DNA of 64,000 nucleotides from Sophora flavescens (GCA_030762895.1 CM061063.1:52407196-52471195); one strand, 5' to 3'; shown: positions 11,455 to 23,597, counted from the first letter of the stretch. The notes: generated from the letters alone by a model not told the origin. Numbers and translations: made by a program.

Positions 11455-13480
11455 GTGCCAGTTTCAAAACCCACAGCTAAAGGAAGAGTTTTTACTATAA
11501 GTGATGCAGAAGCCTCGAACTCCAAAGACCTTATGAAAGGTACTTGTGAACTAGTTGGTAACCTTTTAACAGTGTTTTTCGATTCGGGTGCAACTCATTC
11601 CTTCATCTCAAATGATTGTGTGAGATTTTTTGCCTTACCTGTTACTTCATTACCATATGATTTGATCATCTCAACACCTACTGTTGAACCTGTTACGGTA
11701 AATTATGTGTGCTTGAATTGTCCGATTTTCATACAAGATCGACACTTTCTTGTTGATTTGATCTGCCTGCCCTTAATACAACTGGATGTGCTTTTAGACA
11801 TGGATTGGTTGTCTTCCAATCATGTACTTTTAGACTGTGCTCACAAGAACCTGGTTTTTCCGGATTCCGAAATTTCTGGATTTCTATCTACCTATTTGAT
11901 GAGGTCTTTCTCGAAGGAAAAAGATAAAAAATGCTTGTTTTTAACAAGTTTAGATGTCGAGGAAGAAGTTAGTTTGAAAGCTATACCGGTTGTAAGAGAC
12001 TTTACAGTAGTGTTTACTCCTGATGTACCAGGATTACCACCGGCAAGGGAAATCGAATTCTCTATCGATCTAGTTCCGGGAACTGGACCAATATCGATTG
12101 CTCCTTATCGGATGTCACCCTCAGAGCTCGGTGAATTGAAGGCTCAACTAGAAGATCTGTTATCAAAGCAGTTAATAAGACCCAGTGTTTCTCCTTGGGG
12201 AGCACCTGTTCTTTTAGTACGAAAGAAAGATGGAGGCTCAAGACTCTGCGTGGATTTTAGGCAACTCAATAAGGTGACGATCAAGAATAAGTACTCGTTG
12301 CCACGTATAGATGATCTGTTGGACCAATTGCAAGGAGCTGCCGTTTTCTCGAAAATTGACTTGAGGACGGGCTATCATCAGATTAGAGTCAAGACTAAGG
12401 ACATACCAAAGACAGTGTTCCGAACCCGCTATGGGCATTATGAGTATCTTGTGATGTCTTTCGGAGTGACGAATGCACCAGCTATTTTCATGGATTATAT
12501 GAATCAAATTTTTCGACCATTTCTGGATAAGTCGGTAGTCGTATTCATCGATGATATCCTCATCTACTCTAGGAGTCATGAAGAGCACGAGGTACATTTG
12601 CGACAAGTTCTACAGATTCTACAGGAAAAGGAGTTATATGCGAAACTCTCTAAGTGTGACTTTTGGCTCGAAGAAGTAAAGTTCTTGGGACACGTAATTT
12701 CTAAAGATGGAATTGTTGTTGACCCCGCTAAAGTGGAGGCAGTGCTTTCTTGGGAAAGATCGAAGACCGTAACGGAAATCCGAAGTTTCATCGGTTTAGC
12801 TAGATATTACCGGAGATTCATCAAAGGATTCTCCAAGATAGTCGCGCCGCTAACTCAACTTACAAGAAAGGATCAACTCTTTGTGTGGACTGCGGAATGC
12901 GCGAGGAAAGCTTTCAAAGTATAAAAGAACGATTGACAACTTCACCGGTGCTGATACTTCTGGAACCCAATGTGCCTTATGAAGTGTACTGTGATGCTTC
13001 GTATCAAGGCTTAGGATTCGTATTGATGAAAAATCGGAAAGTTGTAGCATATGCATCACGACAACTAAAGACTCATGAAAAGAATTATCCAACGCACGAT
13101 CTAGAGTTAGCCGCTGTGGTTTTTGCTCTAAAAATATAGAGACATCTTCTGTACGGAGCCAAGTTCGATGTTTTCAGCGATCACAAAAGTTTGAAATATA
13201 TGTTCAATCAGAAGGAACTCAACATGAGACAAAGGAGATGGATGGAATTTTTGAAGGACTATATGACTTTGCATTACAATATCATCCTGGGAAGGCGAAC
13301 ATTGTAGCAGATTCTCTGAGCCGAAAGGCCATTCATGTCTCTGCAATGATGGTGAAGGAACTAGAGTTGATCGAGAAGTTCTGTGACCTTGATTTAATGA
13401 TGGAAATGAGTCCGAAAAAGATCAGCATGGGGATGATCACAATATCAAGTAGATTGATGGAAGAGATCAGAGAGCAATAA
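11455..13480 (+). pseudogene. pol, 5' part: protease, reverse transcriptase, RNase H; broken
   Basis: The first open stretch (11455-12924) contains an aspartic protease with FDSGATHSFIS near 11579, then reverse transcriptase with DFRQLNKVT, LRTGYHQIR and the catalytic FIDDIL near 12548. It stops at 12922-12924. RNase H continues in another frame (12885-13139, YCDAS and YASRQLK). It is interrupted by a TAG at 13137-13139 where a Trp codon is expected and resumes at 13238-13480 (YHPGKANIVADSLSRK), ending at TAA 13478-13480. The 11455 'start' is a GTG inside pol and not a true initiation codon. At least one frameshift and two stops make it inactive. Confidence 0.9.
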
Positions 13481-13564
13481 TTCACTGATGCATTCCTCCA
13501 AGAAAAGAAAGAGCTCATGGAGCAAGGAAAATCCATCGAGTTTAGCTTGTGATCAGATAACATC

Positions 13565-14871
13565 TTGAGATATAATGGTCGAATCTGTAATCCCGACAAC
13601 CCTGAGATAAAGAAGATGATTCTCGCTAAATCACACAAAAGCAACCTGAGTATCCATCCAGGATCAACTAAGATGTATCAAGACTTGAAGCAAAGATTTT
13701 GGTGGCCAGGTATAAAGAAACAAGTAGCAGAGTATGTGGCATCTTGCCTAACTTGTCAAAAGGCAAAGATAGAACATCAAAGACCCGGTGGAATGTTACA
13801 ATCTCTAGATATACCCCAATGGAAGTTGGACAGTATATCCATGGATTTCGTGGTAGGATTACCAAGGACTTCAAAGGGGTTTGACTCAATTTGGGTGATC
13901 ATAGACAGGTTGACGAAGTCGGCACACTTCTTACCTTTCAAGGCGAACTACACGGTGGAGAGACTAACTGAAGAATACATTAGGGAAATAATTAGACTCC
14001 ATGGAGTGCCTTCCAGTATAGTCTCAGATCAAGACCCAAAGTATACTTCGCGATTTCGAGGAAGCTTACAAAAAGCACTAGGAACTAGGATAAGGCTAAG
14101 CTCGGTTTACCATCCGCAAATAGATGGACAGATTGAAAGGACAATACAAACCTTGGAAGACTTGCTTAGATCTTGCGTTCTGGATAACCGTGGAAGTTGG
14201 GACGATTTGTTACCACTTATCGAGTTCACGTACAATAACAATTTCCACTCGAGTATAGGGATGGCACCCTACGAAGCTTTGTACGGAAGGGAATGTCAGA
14301 CGCCGTCGTGTTGGTATCAGGATGGAGAAATCACCATTTTAGGACCTGAGATTGTGCAACAGACAATAGAGAAAGTGAGGCAAATCCGCGAAAAGATGAA
14401 GGCCTCTCAAAGCAGACAGAAGAACTATGCCGACCGTAGGAGGAGACCTCTCGAATTCCAGGAAGGTGAGCATGTATTCCTAAGATTCACGCCTACCACA
14501 AGGATAGGCAGAGTCATAAAATCCATAAAACTTACCCCAAAATTCATTGGACCTTATCAAATCCTCCATCGTATTGGTCCAATAGCCTATCAAATTGCCT
14601 TGCCGCCTTTTCTTTCAAATATCCATGATGTGTTCCACGTTTCTCAATTGAAAAAATATGTTTCTGATCCCCACATGTAATTGAGCCCGATGAAGTAAAG
14701 TTAAAAGAGAATCTATCCTATGAAACTACACCGGTATGGTTCGAAGACAGAAGGATTAAGCAACTCCGGGGAAAACAAATTCCCTTGATCAAAGTTATCT
14801 GGGATGAAGCAACTTGGGAGACTGAAGATAATATGAGATTACAGTACCCCGACCTTTTTATCGATACGTAA
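13565..14871 (+). pseudogene. pol, 3' part: integrase and chromodomain; broken
   Basis: Integrase lies in 13565-14680: an HHCC zinc finger (H...H...CLTCQKAK), an RNase-H-like core with the D, D and E residues (MDFVVGLP; SDQDPKYTSRF; SVYHPQIDGQIERT) and the GPY motif (KFIGPYQIL). A stop at 14678-14680 separates it by a frame change from a chromodomain at about 14681-14871 (IKVIWDEATWET, YPDLF; TAA 14869-14871). In the family the chromodomain steers integration to heterochromatin. All catalytic residues of the integrase core are visible, but the chain is not continuous with the RT. Confidence 0.9.
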
Positions 14872-14893
14872 TTTCGAGGACGAAATTTATTTT

Positions 14894-14907
14894 TAGTGGG
14901 GTAGTAA
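14894..14907 (+). other. Polypurine tract of the Tekay-like element
   Basis: AGTGGGGTAG just upstream of the 3' LTR start at 14908. It is the expected plus-strand priming site, although its purine run is short and interrupted. Confidence 0.5.
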
Positions 14908-17900
14908 TGTAACGCCCCGATTTTTGTTCCTTGTTAATCTATGCTTAAATGTGTGCTTGCCAGTAATTGATTTTAAAGTTTTAGAGATTATTTTGATAAA
15001 ATAAAATCATTTTCATAACCTAGTCTATCTTAGGAAGCTCCAGTAAAAATTGCAGCTGAAAATTCAGACGAATACCAGTCTGCGTTTTCTCTATCGGTAC
15101 AAATTTTGATCGATGAAAATGAAATTTTTACTCGTGAACGAAACGATTAGGCTTCTAATTACGATTGATAATGTTTCCACTATTTTAACATTTTTTCGTT
15201 AAAAAATTTTATTTTATTGATTTTTCGGGTGCGATTCTCATTAGAAATACGATCGATTCGGTATAGATATTTAACCGGAACGAAACAAAAATAAAGGGAA
15301 ATAAGTTGTATCAGATTTTGGAGTGTTGGGAGAGGAAAATCTAATTTTTGTAAGATGAATAGTAATTTTATGACACAAAATCATAATAAATTATTATATT
15401 TCAAAATTTATATTAAAAATACATTTTTTTTATTTTCCTCTCCCTTTTCTGCTGAAACCAGTCCGCCCCCCCCCCCCCCCCCCCCCCCCAATTTAAACCC
15501 TTCTCCTTCATTCTTCACCACCTTTTCTCTCTTAAACTTCAAAACCACACTTAGTTCTTTTTCTTCTTAAGAAAGATCAAGTTTTTTTTATGCTTTCAAG
15601 CTTCTATTTTCCAGCAGCTCCTAGGTATAAACTTCATATATGGTTCTGAATTTTTCTTCTATGATCATTATCTTCAATTGCATGTTGAGTTGATTCATGA
15701 AAGTTTTTTTCCCCCTTCAAAACTACATTTTTTTCAACTTCTATTCATTCTTCTTGCCATCATCAACACTTGCATGTTGAAGAAGACTTTCCCATGACCT
15801 ATTCTGAGGGATTGGACGAAACCCTAAGGGAGGAAAAGTTGATGGTTTTGCAAAATGTTTTCATGCATGTTGATTTTATGTTATATGTTCATGATTCCAA
15901 CTTATGATCTTGAAAACAAAATTCTTTTTGCATAAGAATGATTCCTATGAACTTCTACTCATTTTCACTTTCATGTTTATATCTTGCATGTGGTGAAAAA
16001 TCTTCATACCCTATGATCATGGTGTAACCAAAAACACCAAGAGGGAAAAAATGAAAGATTTTGATGAAAATCTCACATCCATGGCTTTAGATCTTTGGTT
16101 CATGAATTTTCTCAACCAAAGCATTTTTTTTAGACTATGTATACTTTCTTGTGATGGTTCCAGGGCCAAAAATATAAAATTTTTAAGTTAGTGAGGCCAA
16201 ATTTTTAATCACTTGGAAGGTTGTATGGTTGATATACTAAGTTCTTTACATTAGTAGCTTAACAATGGTGCTTGAAAAATTTTAGTGTTCCTAGCCTTGT
16301 TGGCTTGTGATAGCCGAAACTCACTTGATGAGTTGATGAGGCTTGTTCAATTTTTTTAAGCTAAATGATGCTTAGAACACTATAAAGTTTATATGCAAGA
16401 AATTAGATTGATGAAAAATAGTATTTTTCCACCGTTTCTTGATATGGTCGAAACATGTATGATGTGATTTTATGAAAATTTTAACATATGTTAAACCTTG
16501 GTTTTGTTTAGATTTGCAATCGTAATATGAAACTCAAGTTCGTTGCTTTGAGACCGTTATCAAATCCTTTATCGGTTTAATCTAAGGTAAGGAAAGACGG
16601 CCTGAGGGATATTAATTTGTGATAACTATGTGTTACCTATTGTTGTTTGATGATGCTTGGTTGATATTTTGCCGTGATGTTTGGCTGATGGTTGATGTTG
16701 GTCTGTATTGATATGCTGAGTTTGATTTGTTTTTCATGTACTACATGTTGGTTTATTTTATAAAATGCTTATGATGCTGTGAATATGTTGACGTGATAGT
16801 TTAATTGTTGAGTTGTTGCATGAGAAGCCTAACCTTGGGTTAGAGCTCAATTTAATAAGTTAAGATAAAAGTCTTAACAAAATTATGAAAGAAGTTTACA
16901 AATAAATAATGTTTTTGAAAAAAAGTTTAATTTTGTTTGAAAAAGAAAAGAAAGTTAAGATTATATTTCGAAATTTGTAACATTAGAAATGTTATGAAAA
17001 ACATATTTTGAACAAAGAAATTTCATATCATTTTGAATAAGGAAAAGGATTAGAATTTTTGGAAATATTTTAAAAAGAATTTCCAAATTAAATTCTTGAG
17101 TTAAAAGAATTTTTTTAAGGAAAATAAATTTGGTTTTATTGAAAAGAGTGAATCAAGGTGATTTTTTTTTAAAATGAATTTCAAATAAATTTTTTTACTT
17201 TGATCAATACAAATATTCCAATAACTTGGATAAGTTATAGAGATTTAATTTTTTTTGTTTTTCACTGAACGAAAAATAACATTGAAAAGTGGAACTAGTA
17301 ACCCAGACGTCGGACTACTAGTGTAATTAAACACGTTGATCTATGCTCCATGTCACGTTTTTGTGGATTATGTGTCCCTATACGTTGTTGTGGACTGTGT
17401 GTCCTACATACGTTATACAAACGTGGTAAAAGCAGTAAAGGTGAAAAGGTTATTTCTACTACCACAAAGTCTTAGATTGGTGTATCGGTTTAAGACTCTT
17501 GTGATGGGACACTCGGACTCAAATCTCCTGTGTTTACAAATTTTAATACACTAAAAATTATGGAGGTCGTGAGCCTTTGAGCTTCGACAAAGAAAGAATT
17601 ACACACAAAGAGAAGCTATGAAAATAAAATGTTTTTCATGCATTTGGCAGACGTGCCCAAATTTGTTTTGTGTGAGTACCTTGAAGGGCATGGTATTTCA
17701 TGTCACGTTGTATCATTGTGCCTTGATGGACAATGAAATCCATATGCCTTGATTACCATGCATTGAGTTGGATAGTATGCTATGGATATCCACGCACGTT
17801 GCACACCGTTCCAAGAGTTTTGGGCAGTGTAGTGGACTAACACGTTGTGCCTTTTATGGCAAGGATTTCGGGCCTGGTCTGCTCATTTTAAACAAAGTGA

Positions 17901-18964
17901 AGTTGGGGTCTCCGGAAATTAGAATAGACATGGAATCATAGAAGTGTCATGGTTATCAAAAGCGATGATTATCTCTTGCTATACACATTTTAAAATGATA
18001 TCTTGTTACTTGTATATGTTACTGTGTGTTTTAGGTGCATATAGTTGTCATAATTATCCATATATTGGTATCTTATCCTTACATTTTCCTTCATGTATAT
18101 ATGTATGTATCCTGTTGTGTTGAGACTAGATGGACCCAGCTACCCTCCCGAGTGAGGACGATCATGTTTGAGGATGCCGACAACCCTGGGGCTTGGGTGA
18201 TTCATCTGAGGAATCACATGACCAAGTACACTGGCTTGGTTTGCACTGTAGAAGGAACACGGGAGGGAGGTCCAGAGAGGAGGATTCATACCGTGGAGAC
18301 CATCCAGATATCACTTCCGTCAGCTTGATTATATGTATAGTACCTGGCAGACTTAGGACAGCTAGTGTTGAATCCACCACCTCTGAATACGGTGCCAGCT
18401 TCACCCGTAGAGGAGGATCCAGAGGAATTCATGGATGAGGACCCTCAGTATCATCCTATGAGCAGTGATGATGATGATGATGATGATGCACTTGGCGGGG
18501 GAGTTGGGGTGGAAGTATACTCTTCTTATACTTCTTCTGGAAATGAGGGAGACTTTCGTGGTCTCCCGAATGGGTATCACTAGTTGTCTTGACCAGCTTA
18601 GGAAGTCTTGTTTCATTTTGGAGTGGTGATGTTGGATGGATCATTTCAATAACATGTTTAAATTGTCTCCTTAATCTCTAGTATGCCTTTAGTATTTTGT
18701 TTTAAGTAACTTGGATGTATACTCAAGGAAACTTCTGTCAATGCACCTGTCACTAAGAAGGTGTCTGTTATCAATGTGAATATTATGTATGTCTTCTATG
18801 AATATAATTTTATCTTTTAATTTCCCCATCTTATGTTGAGAGTTTAAACTTAAAATGAATTACCAATTAAGTATTAACTTCCGAAAGAAATCGACATGCC
18901 TTTAAATATCGTTAATATTGATAAAAAGGGTCAGTTAATGTAATGCCCGAGAAAGGGTGTCACA
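14908..18964 (+). repeat. 3' LTR of the Tekay-like element (4057 bp)
   Basis: Pairs with 6178-10214. By eye there are a dozen or more differences in the first 190 aligned bases, plus indels. One is a long C-run near 15465-15490, where the 5' LTR has only a short one. The LTR ORF is disrupted here (about 18131-18583). Confidence 0.92.
18131..18583 (+). pseudogene. Broken copy of the LTR-embedded ORF in the 3' LTR
   Basis: Homologous to 9378-9833. The ATG-GAC-CCA start is kept at 18131, but an 11-base shortfall a few codons later changes the frame and a TGA follows almost at once. The main frame resumes out of phase, meets TGA at 18326-18328, and the acidic C-terminal part (DDDDDDDA run, expanded relative to the 5' copy) ends at TAG 18581-18583. 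Confidence 0.6.
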
Positions 18965-19730
18965 AAAAGAATGAACAATTAATGAAAATTACAAATGTAT
19001 AAGTCTAATTACATTGGCTAATCAAGAAAAGTCTTGGATATTCTTTTGGGCCTCTTTGATCTTCTTCCGTTGTCTCCACGACTTTCGTTCCAAAAACAAA
19101 TGAATTTTGCCAGAATGAACATTGGCAACAATGAATCCATACATGAAATGAGTCGACTCGCTGGAATTAACATCAATCAAAAGTCGCTCTAAAATTGGGC
19201 TATATATGCCTCAAAATATGATTACCAATTTTAGGCAAACGCTTAACCATCATCAAGATAGAAGCAAGAAAAAAATTATCAATGCTACTTAACCACAAAG
19301 GCTTTCTTGTAGCAATATTGAAAATGTTAAAATGTGGCATACTAGCCACTGAATAAATCTTCATGAGATCAACTAATCATCAAGAAATGCATTAGTTAAG
19401 AACCCGAAACTGGAAATGAAACGAAGGAACCCGATCTTGGCGCTCACGTTCTTCAAAATCCAACAATAAAGAGTTGGGAGAGGTGACGTGTTTTGTGGCT
19501 ACAACACCTACCCCTATGCTGCTACTTCTCACATTAACATCTTTCAAATTCTTTCGTGCACAAGATAATAGATGAGTTTTGAGAAAAAGCTAGCCTTTGA
19601 TTTATGAAAAGATATGCTTTAGCAATGAGAAGTGTGGAACAACATATTATGAAATATGGCATATATTGAATGAAAACATGCTTACTCATCGTCATACACC
19701 TTGTGCTACCGTTCTTCTTATTTTCTTGGG

Positions 19731-19867
19731 GTAGAATAAAAGTTGCTCATCTCGATGAAAAAATACCACCGAGTGAGCAGGAGGATCTTATTGTCTGGAT
19801 GCGAATTTCAAATTTGCCAACTTTTAGGAAGTTGTACGGAAAGATTGAGGTGGATCAACATACTTGA
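19731..19867 (+). pseudogene. Captured CDC50/ALIS gene fragment, copy 2
   Basis: Same fragment as 5617-5753, in the second internal unit. It reads HLDEKIPPSEQEDLIVWMR and then LPTFRKLYGKIEVD before a stop. This copy matches the conserved family motif slightly better (YGKIE rather than YEKIE). It is antisense to its carrier element. Confidence 0.75.
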
Positions 19868-20054
19868 AAATTTTGTGTGAGTTCTTTCAACTCAACTGCA
19901 GCGATGATGCAAGAATCTAAAGAAGATGAAGAGGTGATTTTTTTTTTATTTGCTTGGAAAAATTGAAAAAAGAAGATGAATCAAGAAAAGAAAACTAAAG
20001 GAAGAGAATGCAGCGAAAAATTCTCCTATAGTGGATGATATTGCTCTGATACCA

Positions 20055-20224
20055 TATTAGGAAATATGACATCCATGGAGAAGATAGAAAAGGATGAAAT
20101 GTAGAATTGATAGAATGAGAAAGTATGTTTACAAATGAGTACATCAAACCTTTATTTAGGCTAACAAATGAGTAACTAACTATTAACAAACTAATAACTA
20201 ATCTAACTAACTCTATCTCTAATA
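20055..20224 (-). repeat. 5' LTR (C) of the triple-LTR element
   Basis: 170 bp. A perfect initiator-Met primer site lies at 20043-20054 on the minus strand, and the duplication GTCTC at 20225-20229. No purine tract lies on its right, as expected for an outer 5' LTR. Confidence 0.85.
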
Positions 20225-20394
20225 GTCTCACTTGTCTGGAGTTGGAAAGAGATGGAACTTTTTCAAGCTAATAATCCCTCCTCAATAGGAGTCAGAGTAA
20301 TAATGGGCCCCATTTTTTGAGTTGTTGGTACATGTTATTTCCTGTCACTTTAGCTCCCTCACTCGTGAGGGACTTAGGTACTCTCTCATGTTAG

Positions 20395-21515
20395 AAGCAA
20401 CTCTTGGTTAATATCATTCTCTGTAGACGACATAAATCAATTTTTTTTACATAAAAATGATAACAAATCATATCCCAATCGAGTAGAGCATGCATTTATA
20501 CTCCCACGGAGGTAGATCACGAACTAATCCATCTTGTTAGGGGTGTTTACGGGTCGGTCTGGTTCGTATTTGTATGAAAAACAAATCTCAACCAATCAAA
20601 ATCAATTAGTTTGGTTCGTATTTGCAACTCTTTTATCAGGAAATACGAACCAAACCGAACCAATCAAAAACAGATTGGTTGGGTTCGGTTCCAACCCGAA
20701 AAATATTAAAACATATAAATATTAAATTTTTTAAATATTAAATTATATATAAAAAAAATAAAAGATATTAAATATAAAATATTAAACTATTGAAACAATA
20801 AAAAATATATAAATATTAAAATACAATAAATATTAAAAAAGATAAATAAATATTAAAACATTGTACATTGGTTTGGATCGATCCGATGAATCCGAACCGA
20901 ACCAATTAATTTGGTTCAGATTTTTTGGTGTTCAGATCCAAACTGAAGCGAACCAAATCCGACGATAATTGGTTCGGTTCTCGGATTCAACGATTCTGGA
21001 TTCAAACCAAACCGAACCAGATCAAATACTATATTTTAATATTTATTTATATTTTAGTATTTAATATTTATTGTATTTTAATATTTATACATTTTTATTA
21101 TTTTAATAGCTTAATATTTTCATATTTAATATATTTTATTTTTATATATATAATTTAATATTTGTATATTTTAATAGTTTTAATAATTTTCGGATTGGAA
21201 CCGAACGGAACCGAACCAATCCGTTTTTGATTGGTTGGTTTGGTTGAGATTTATTGACAAAAAAATTACAAATCCGAATCAAACCAATTGATTTTGATTG
21301 GTTCAGATTTGTTTTTCATGAAAATCCGAACCAAACCGACCTGTGGACACCCTAACAAGAAGGAATAGTTCGTGATCTACCTCTGTGGGAGTATAAATAA
21401 ATGCATATAAAGCTCAACTAATTGGGATATCATTTGTTATCATTTATATGTAAAAAAATTTATTTATGTCGTCTACAGAGAATGATATTAACCCAGAGTT
21501 AAATGCGTTAGAAAA
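20395..21515. mobile_element. 1.1-kb fold-back (two arms of about 560 bp, almost no loop)
   Basis: The reverse complement of the right half (centre near 20955 to 21515) matches the left half nearly throughout. The outer part contains gataacaaat and ggtagatcacgaact. The middle part contains gggtgt...ggtcggt and repeated ggttcggtt words. The inner part is an AT-rich aatattaaa zone that is itself mirrored. Arms are imperfect, with scattered mismatches and small indels. It could be a fold-back/MULE-type MITE or an inverted duplication of a smaller element with gggtgtttacgggtcgg-like ends nested in a larger repeat. No open frame in it is believable. Confidence 0.8.
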
Positions 21516-22126
21516 ATAGTGATTATTAAGGTATAATAATATTGTTGTTTTTGGTTCGATGGAACCTAAAATAAAAGAATTTATTTTTTTACGCCACTTC
21601 TAATATAAATCTCAAAAATGGTAATTATTTTTAAGAATGTTGAGAACATATTATTGATTTTCTTGAAATATTTTAGTATAGTGTTGTTGATATGTGTGTG
21701 TGTGTGGAGATTTGTTAAGATCATGGGAAATCTTATATTTTGGTTTAGCTTTGTATCCAGCGATTATACGGAGAATTACTATATAGACATAACTTAGTGA
21801 TTTAGTTAGCAGATCGCATTAATTTGTATCATAAAAGCTTGTAGCTTTATCACCAAAGCAAAACATACCTACAAGATTTTATTTTGTCGAAACTTACGGG
21901 TTATAAGAATATTATTGTGGTCAATGTGATCACATTTTTAAAAAAAACATGTAAATAACTATAAACATGATTTCTCATTTGCGGAAAGATATTGATAATT
22001 TACTCTATTTTTCAATAGGTAATAGAACCGGAAGATACACTAATAGCTAAAGAACAACATTGGTAATAGCTAGCATTGGCAATAGTTGAGATTATTATTC
22101 ATTTGCAAATACTATTATATTGCATT
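21516..22126. other. Intergenic, no gene supported
   Basis: AT-rich. A short (TG)n run lies near 21695. Nothing else recognised. Confidence 0.5.
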
Positions 22127-22410
22127 TGGTTGAGATCCCTTTTATTAAACCCGCATCGATCCACACCTCAGATGTGTTTGAGAGTCCCACATCGACTAGA
22201 GATATGGCTTAAGTAGTGCTTATAAGGGTTAGACAATCCTCACCTTACAAGTCGAATTTGTGGGGTTGAGTTAGGCCCAAATCCCAAAATTTAAGATAGT
22301 ATCAGAGTCTATCCTAGATCTGTTACTGGGCCAAGATCTCCATTATTCCACCCGCATTTGTCCACGAGACGGAGATGTCTAGGTCTGGGCGTGAGGGGGT
22401 GTGTTGACAT
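22127..22410 (+). mobile_element. TRIM-like short LTR retrotransposon, left part
   Basis: A 122-bp LTR-like unit (22175-22296) contains the phrase agtcccacatcgactag. It is followed by a primer site TAGTATCAGAGTC (22297-22309; initiator-Met consensus with two changes), about 90 bp of non-coding internal sequence, a G-rich tract (gtgaggggg) and the start of another LTR (TGTTG at 22402). The sequence before the LTR (22137-22174) resembles the internal part, so more than one unit may have been joined. It has no coding capacity, as usual for TRIMs. Confidence 0.6.
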
Positions 22411-23376
22411 TAGGGATGGCAATGGGTAGGGTTTGGGTAGGGTACTATAGTACCCGCACTTTAACAAAGAAAACAAGTAAATAACAATAAGCATCCAAAA
22501 CAATAAATTCATCAAGTTGTAATTCCCGAGCCGATGTTGCCGATGTTGTCCAAAACCAATAAAATAAAATAATCAGAGTCTTGAAAAGACCGCAAATGTT
22601 TGTCTTTCATGTCTAAATATTGCTTTGGTCCAATTATACCAATAGAAACTAGAACAAAAAATTAAATTAATGGTTAGGCTAAACACAAATTTCATTAAAC
22701 AAATATATTAATGCAACATTCATTACCTTCCTTATCATGCTTTATCCAGCTTTGTGCATATATAAGCACCTCCAAAGTATTCTCATGAAGCCTAGAATGA
22801 TGAGGACTCAACAATCTACCTCCTGTGTTAAAAGTAGATTCAGAAGCAACCGAAGAAATTGGGATGACTAAAATATCCTTAGCAATTTTTTATAATGTTG
22901 GAAACTTGATCCCATTTGTTTTCCACCATCCAAGTATATCAAATGTAGTACTCCTAGGCAATACCTTCTCTTCCAAGTATTATCAAACTCGGACTTTGAT
23001 TGTATGTCATTAGTATCATTGACAAAGGAGTTATAACCATCTAAGAAAATTGTTACAAATAAGATTATTCATATATATATATATATATATATGGTCCTTT
23101 GTATTTAGTATTAATGCTCTATCCTTTATATGATCAAATCTATATGTGGTAGAAATATTTGAGAAAGTTGGTGTTATTTTTACATATGTTTTGGTTAATT
23201 CATCAAGTTTGTGAAAACTTCTTTATATCTCATCGTATATAATCAGCATTCAGAAAAGGATAATGAAAAGATGTGTCAAGGGATAATACAGGTTGTTAGA
23301 TTAAGATTTTGTTTATCTCAAATGCACTTTTTCAGAGATAAAAGGCTTTGGGTTCGAAAAGTCATCATAATTCCTA

Positions 23377-23425
<49 letters not shown>

Positions 23426-23589
23426 GGCGGGGTGGGTACTAAGGTACCCGTACCCGCACCCATACCCTCTTAGATTTGCGGGTAATTATATGTGCCCGTA
23501 CCCATACCCAAAAAGCAAGTTTTTTACCCTACCTATCGTGGGTATTTTTTGCGGGTACCCAACGGGTAGGATCCGGATTGACATCCTTA
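22411..23589 (-). mobile_element. Internally deleted hAT transposon
   Basis: The ends form an imperfect inverted repeat: left TAGGGATGGCAAT, right reading inward TAAGGATGTCAAT. Many gggtaccc/gggtaggg words lie near both ends (about 22428-22465 and 23425-23570). The flanks are GTTGACAT (22403-22410) and GTTGAAAT (23590-23597), an 8-bp duplication with one mismatch, the hAT length. The minus strand encodes the hAT C-terminal dimerisation domain. At 1179 bp it has lost most of the transposase. (TA)n runs lie at 23069-23092 and 23382-23422. Confidence 0.8.
22695..23000 (-). pseudogene. hAT transposase C-terminal fragment
   Basis: The minus-strand translation reads LEEKVLPRS, FDILGWWKTNGIKFPTL, then DILVIPISSVASEST and GGRLLSPHHSRL, then LEVLIYAQSW, ending at a stop near 22695. 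This is the hAT family dimerisation region (RICESLEEPER/Ac type). An in-frame TAA interrupts it after FPTL, and two stops precede it. The N-terminal zinc finger and most of the catalytic domain are missing, so the fragment is inactive. Confidence 0.85.
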
Positions 23590-23597
23590 GTTGAAAT

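Larger units (their letters stand above)
6178..18964 (+). mobile_element. Tekay/Del-type Ty3/gypsy chromovirus, nested and defective
   Basis: Complete insertion of 12.8 kb: 5' LTR 6178-10214, internal region 10215-14907, 3' LTR 14908-18964. Both LTRs begin TGTAACGCCCC and end GTGTCACA. The flanks are AAAAG at 6173-6177 and 18965-18969, a 5-bp target duplication, inside unit 2 of the triple-LTR element. Domain order is gag, zinc knuckles, protease, RT, RNase H, integrase, chromodomain, which is the chromovirus order. LTRs of about 4 kb and the chromodomain type suggest the Tekay (Del) lineage. The coding region has frameshifts and stops, and the LTRs differ at many sites, so this is an old, non-autonomous copy. 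Confidence 0.92.
4565..20229 (-). mobile_element. Non-autonomous LTR retrotransposon with three tandem LTRs, split by a nested gypsy element
   Basis: Three copies of a 170-172 bp LTR (4570-4740, 5938-6109, 20055-20224) share the ends TATTAG...CTAATA and flank two copies of an internal region of about 1.2 kb (4741-5937; and 6110-6177 plus 18970-20054). Reading the minus strand, each of the two right-hand LTRs is followed by a primer site matching initiator-Met tRNA (TGGTATCAGAGC, perfect at 20043-20054, one change at 5926-5937). Each of the two left-hand LTRs is preceded by a purine tract (GCGGGAGGC). The whole array is bounded by GTCTC at 4565-4569 and 20225-20229. No gag or pol is present. 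Layout therefore: 5' LTR on the right, one internal LTR, 3' LTR on the left. Confidence 0.88.

Noticed and set aside
15440..15495. Long C-run in the 3' LTR considered as a G-quadruplex or polypurine tract
   Set aside because: It is a single homopolymer expansion of a shorter C-run present in the 5' LTR and is not next to an LTR border.
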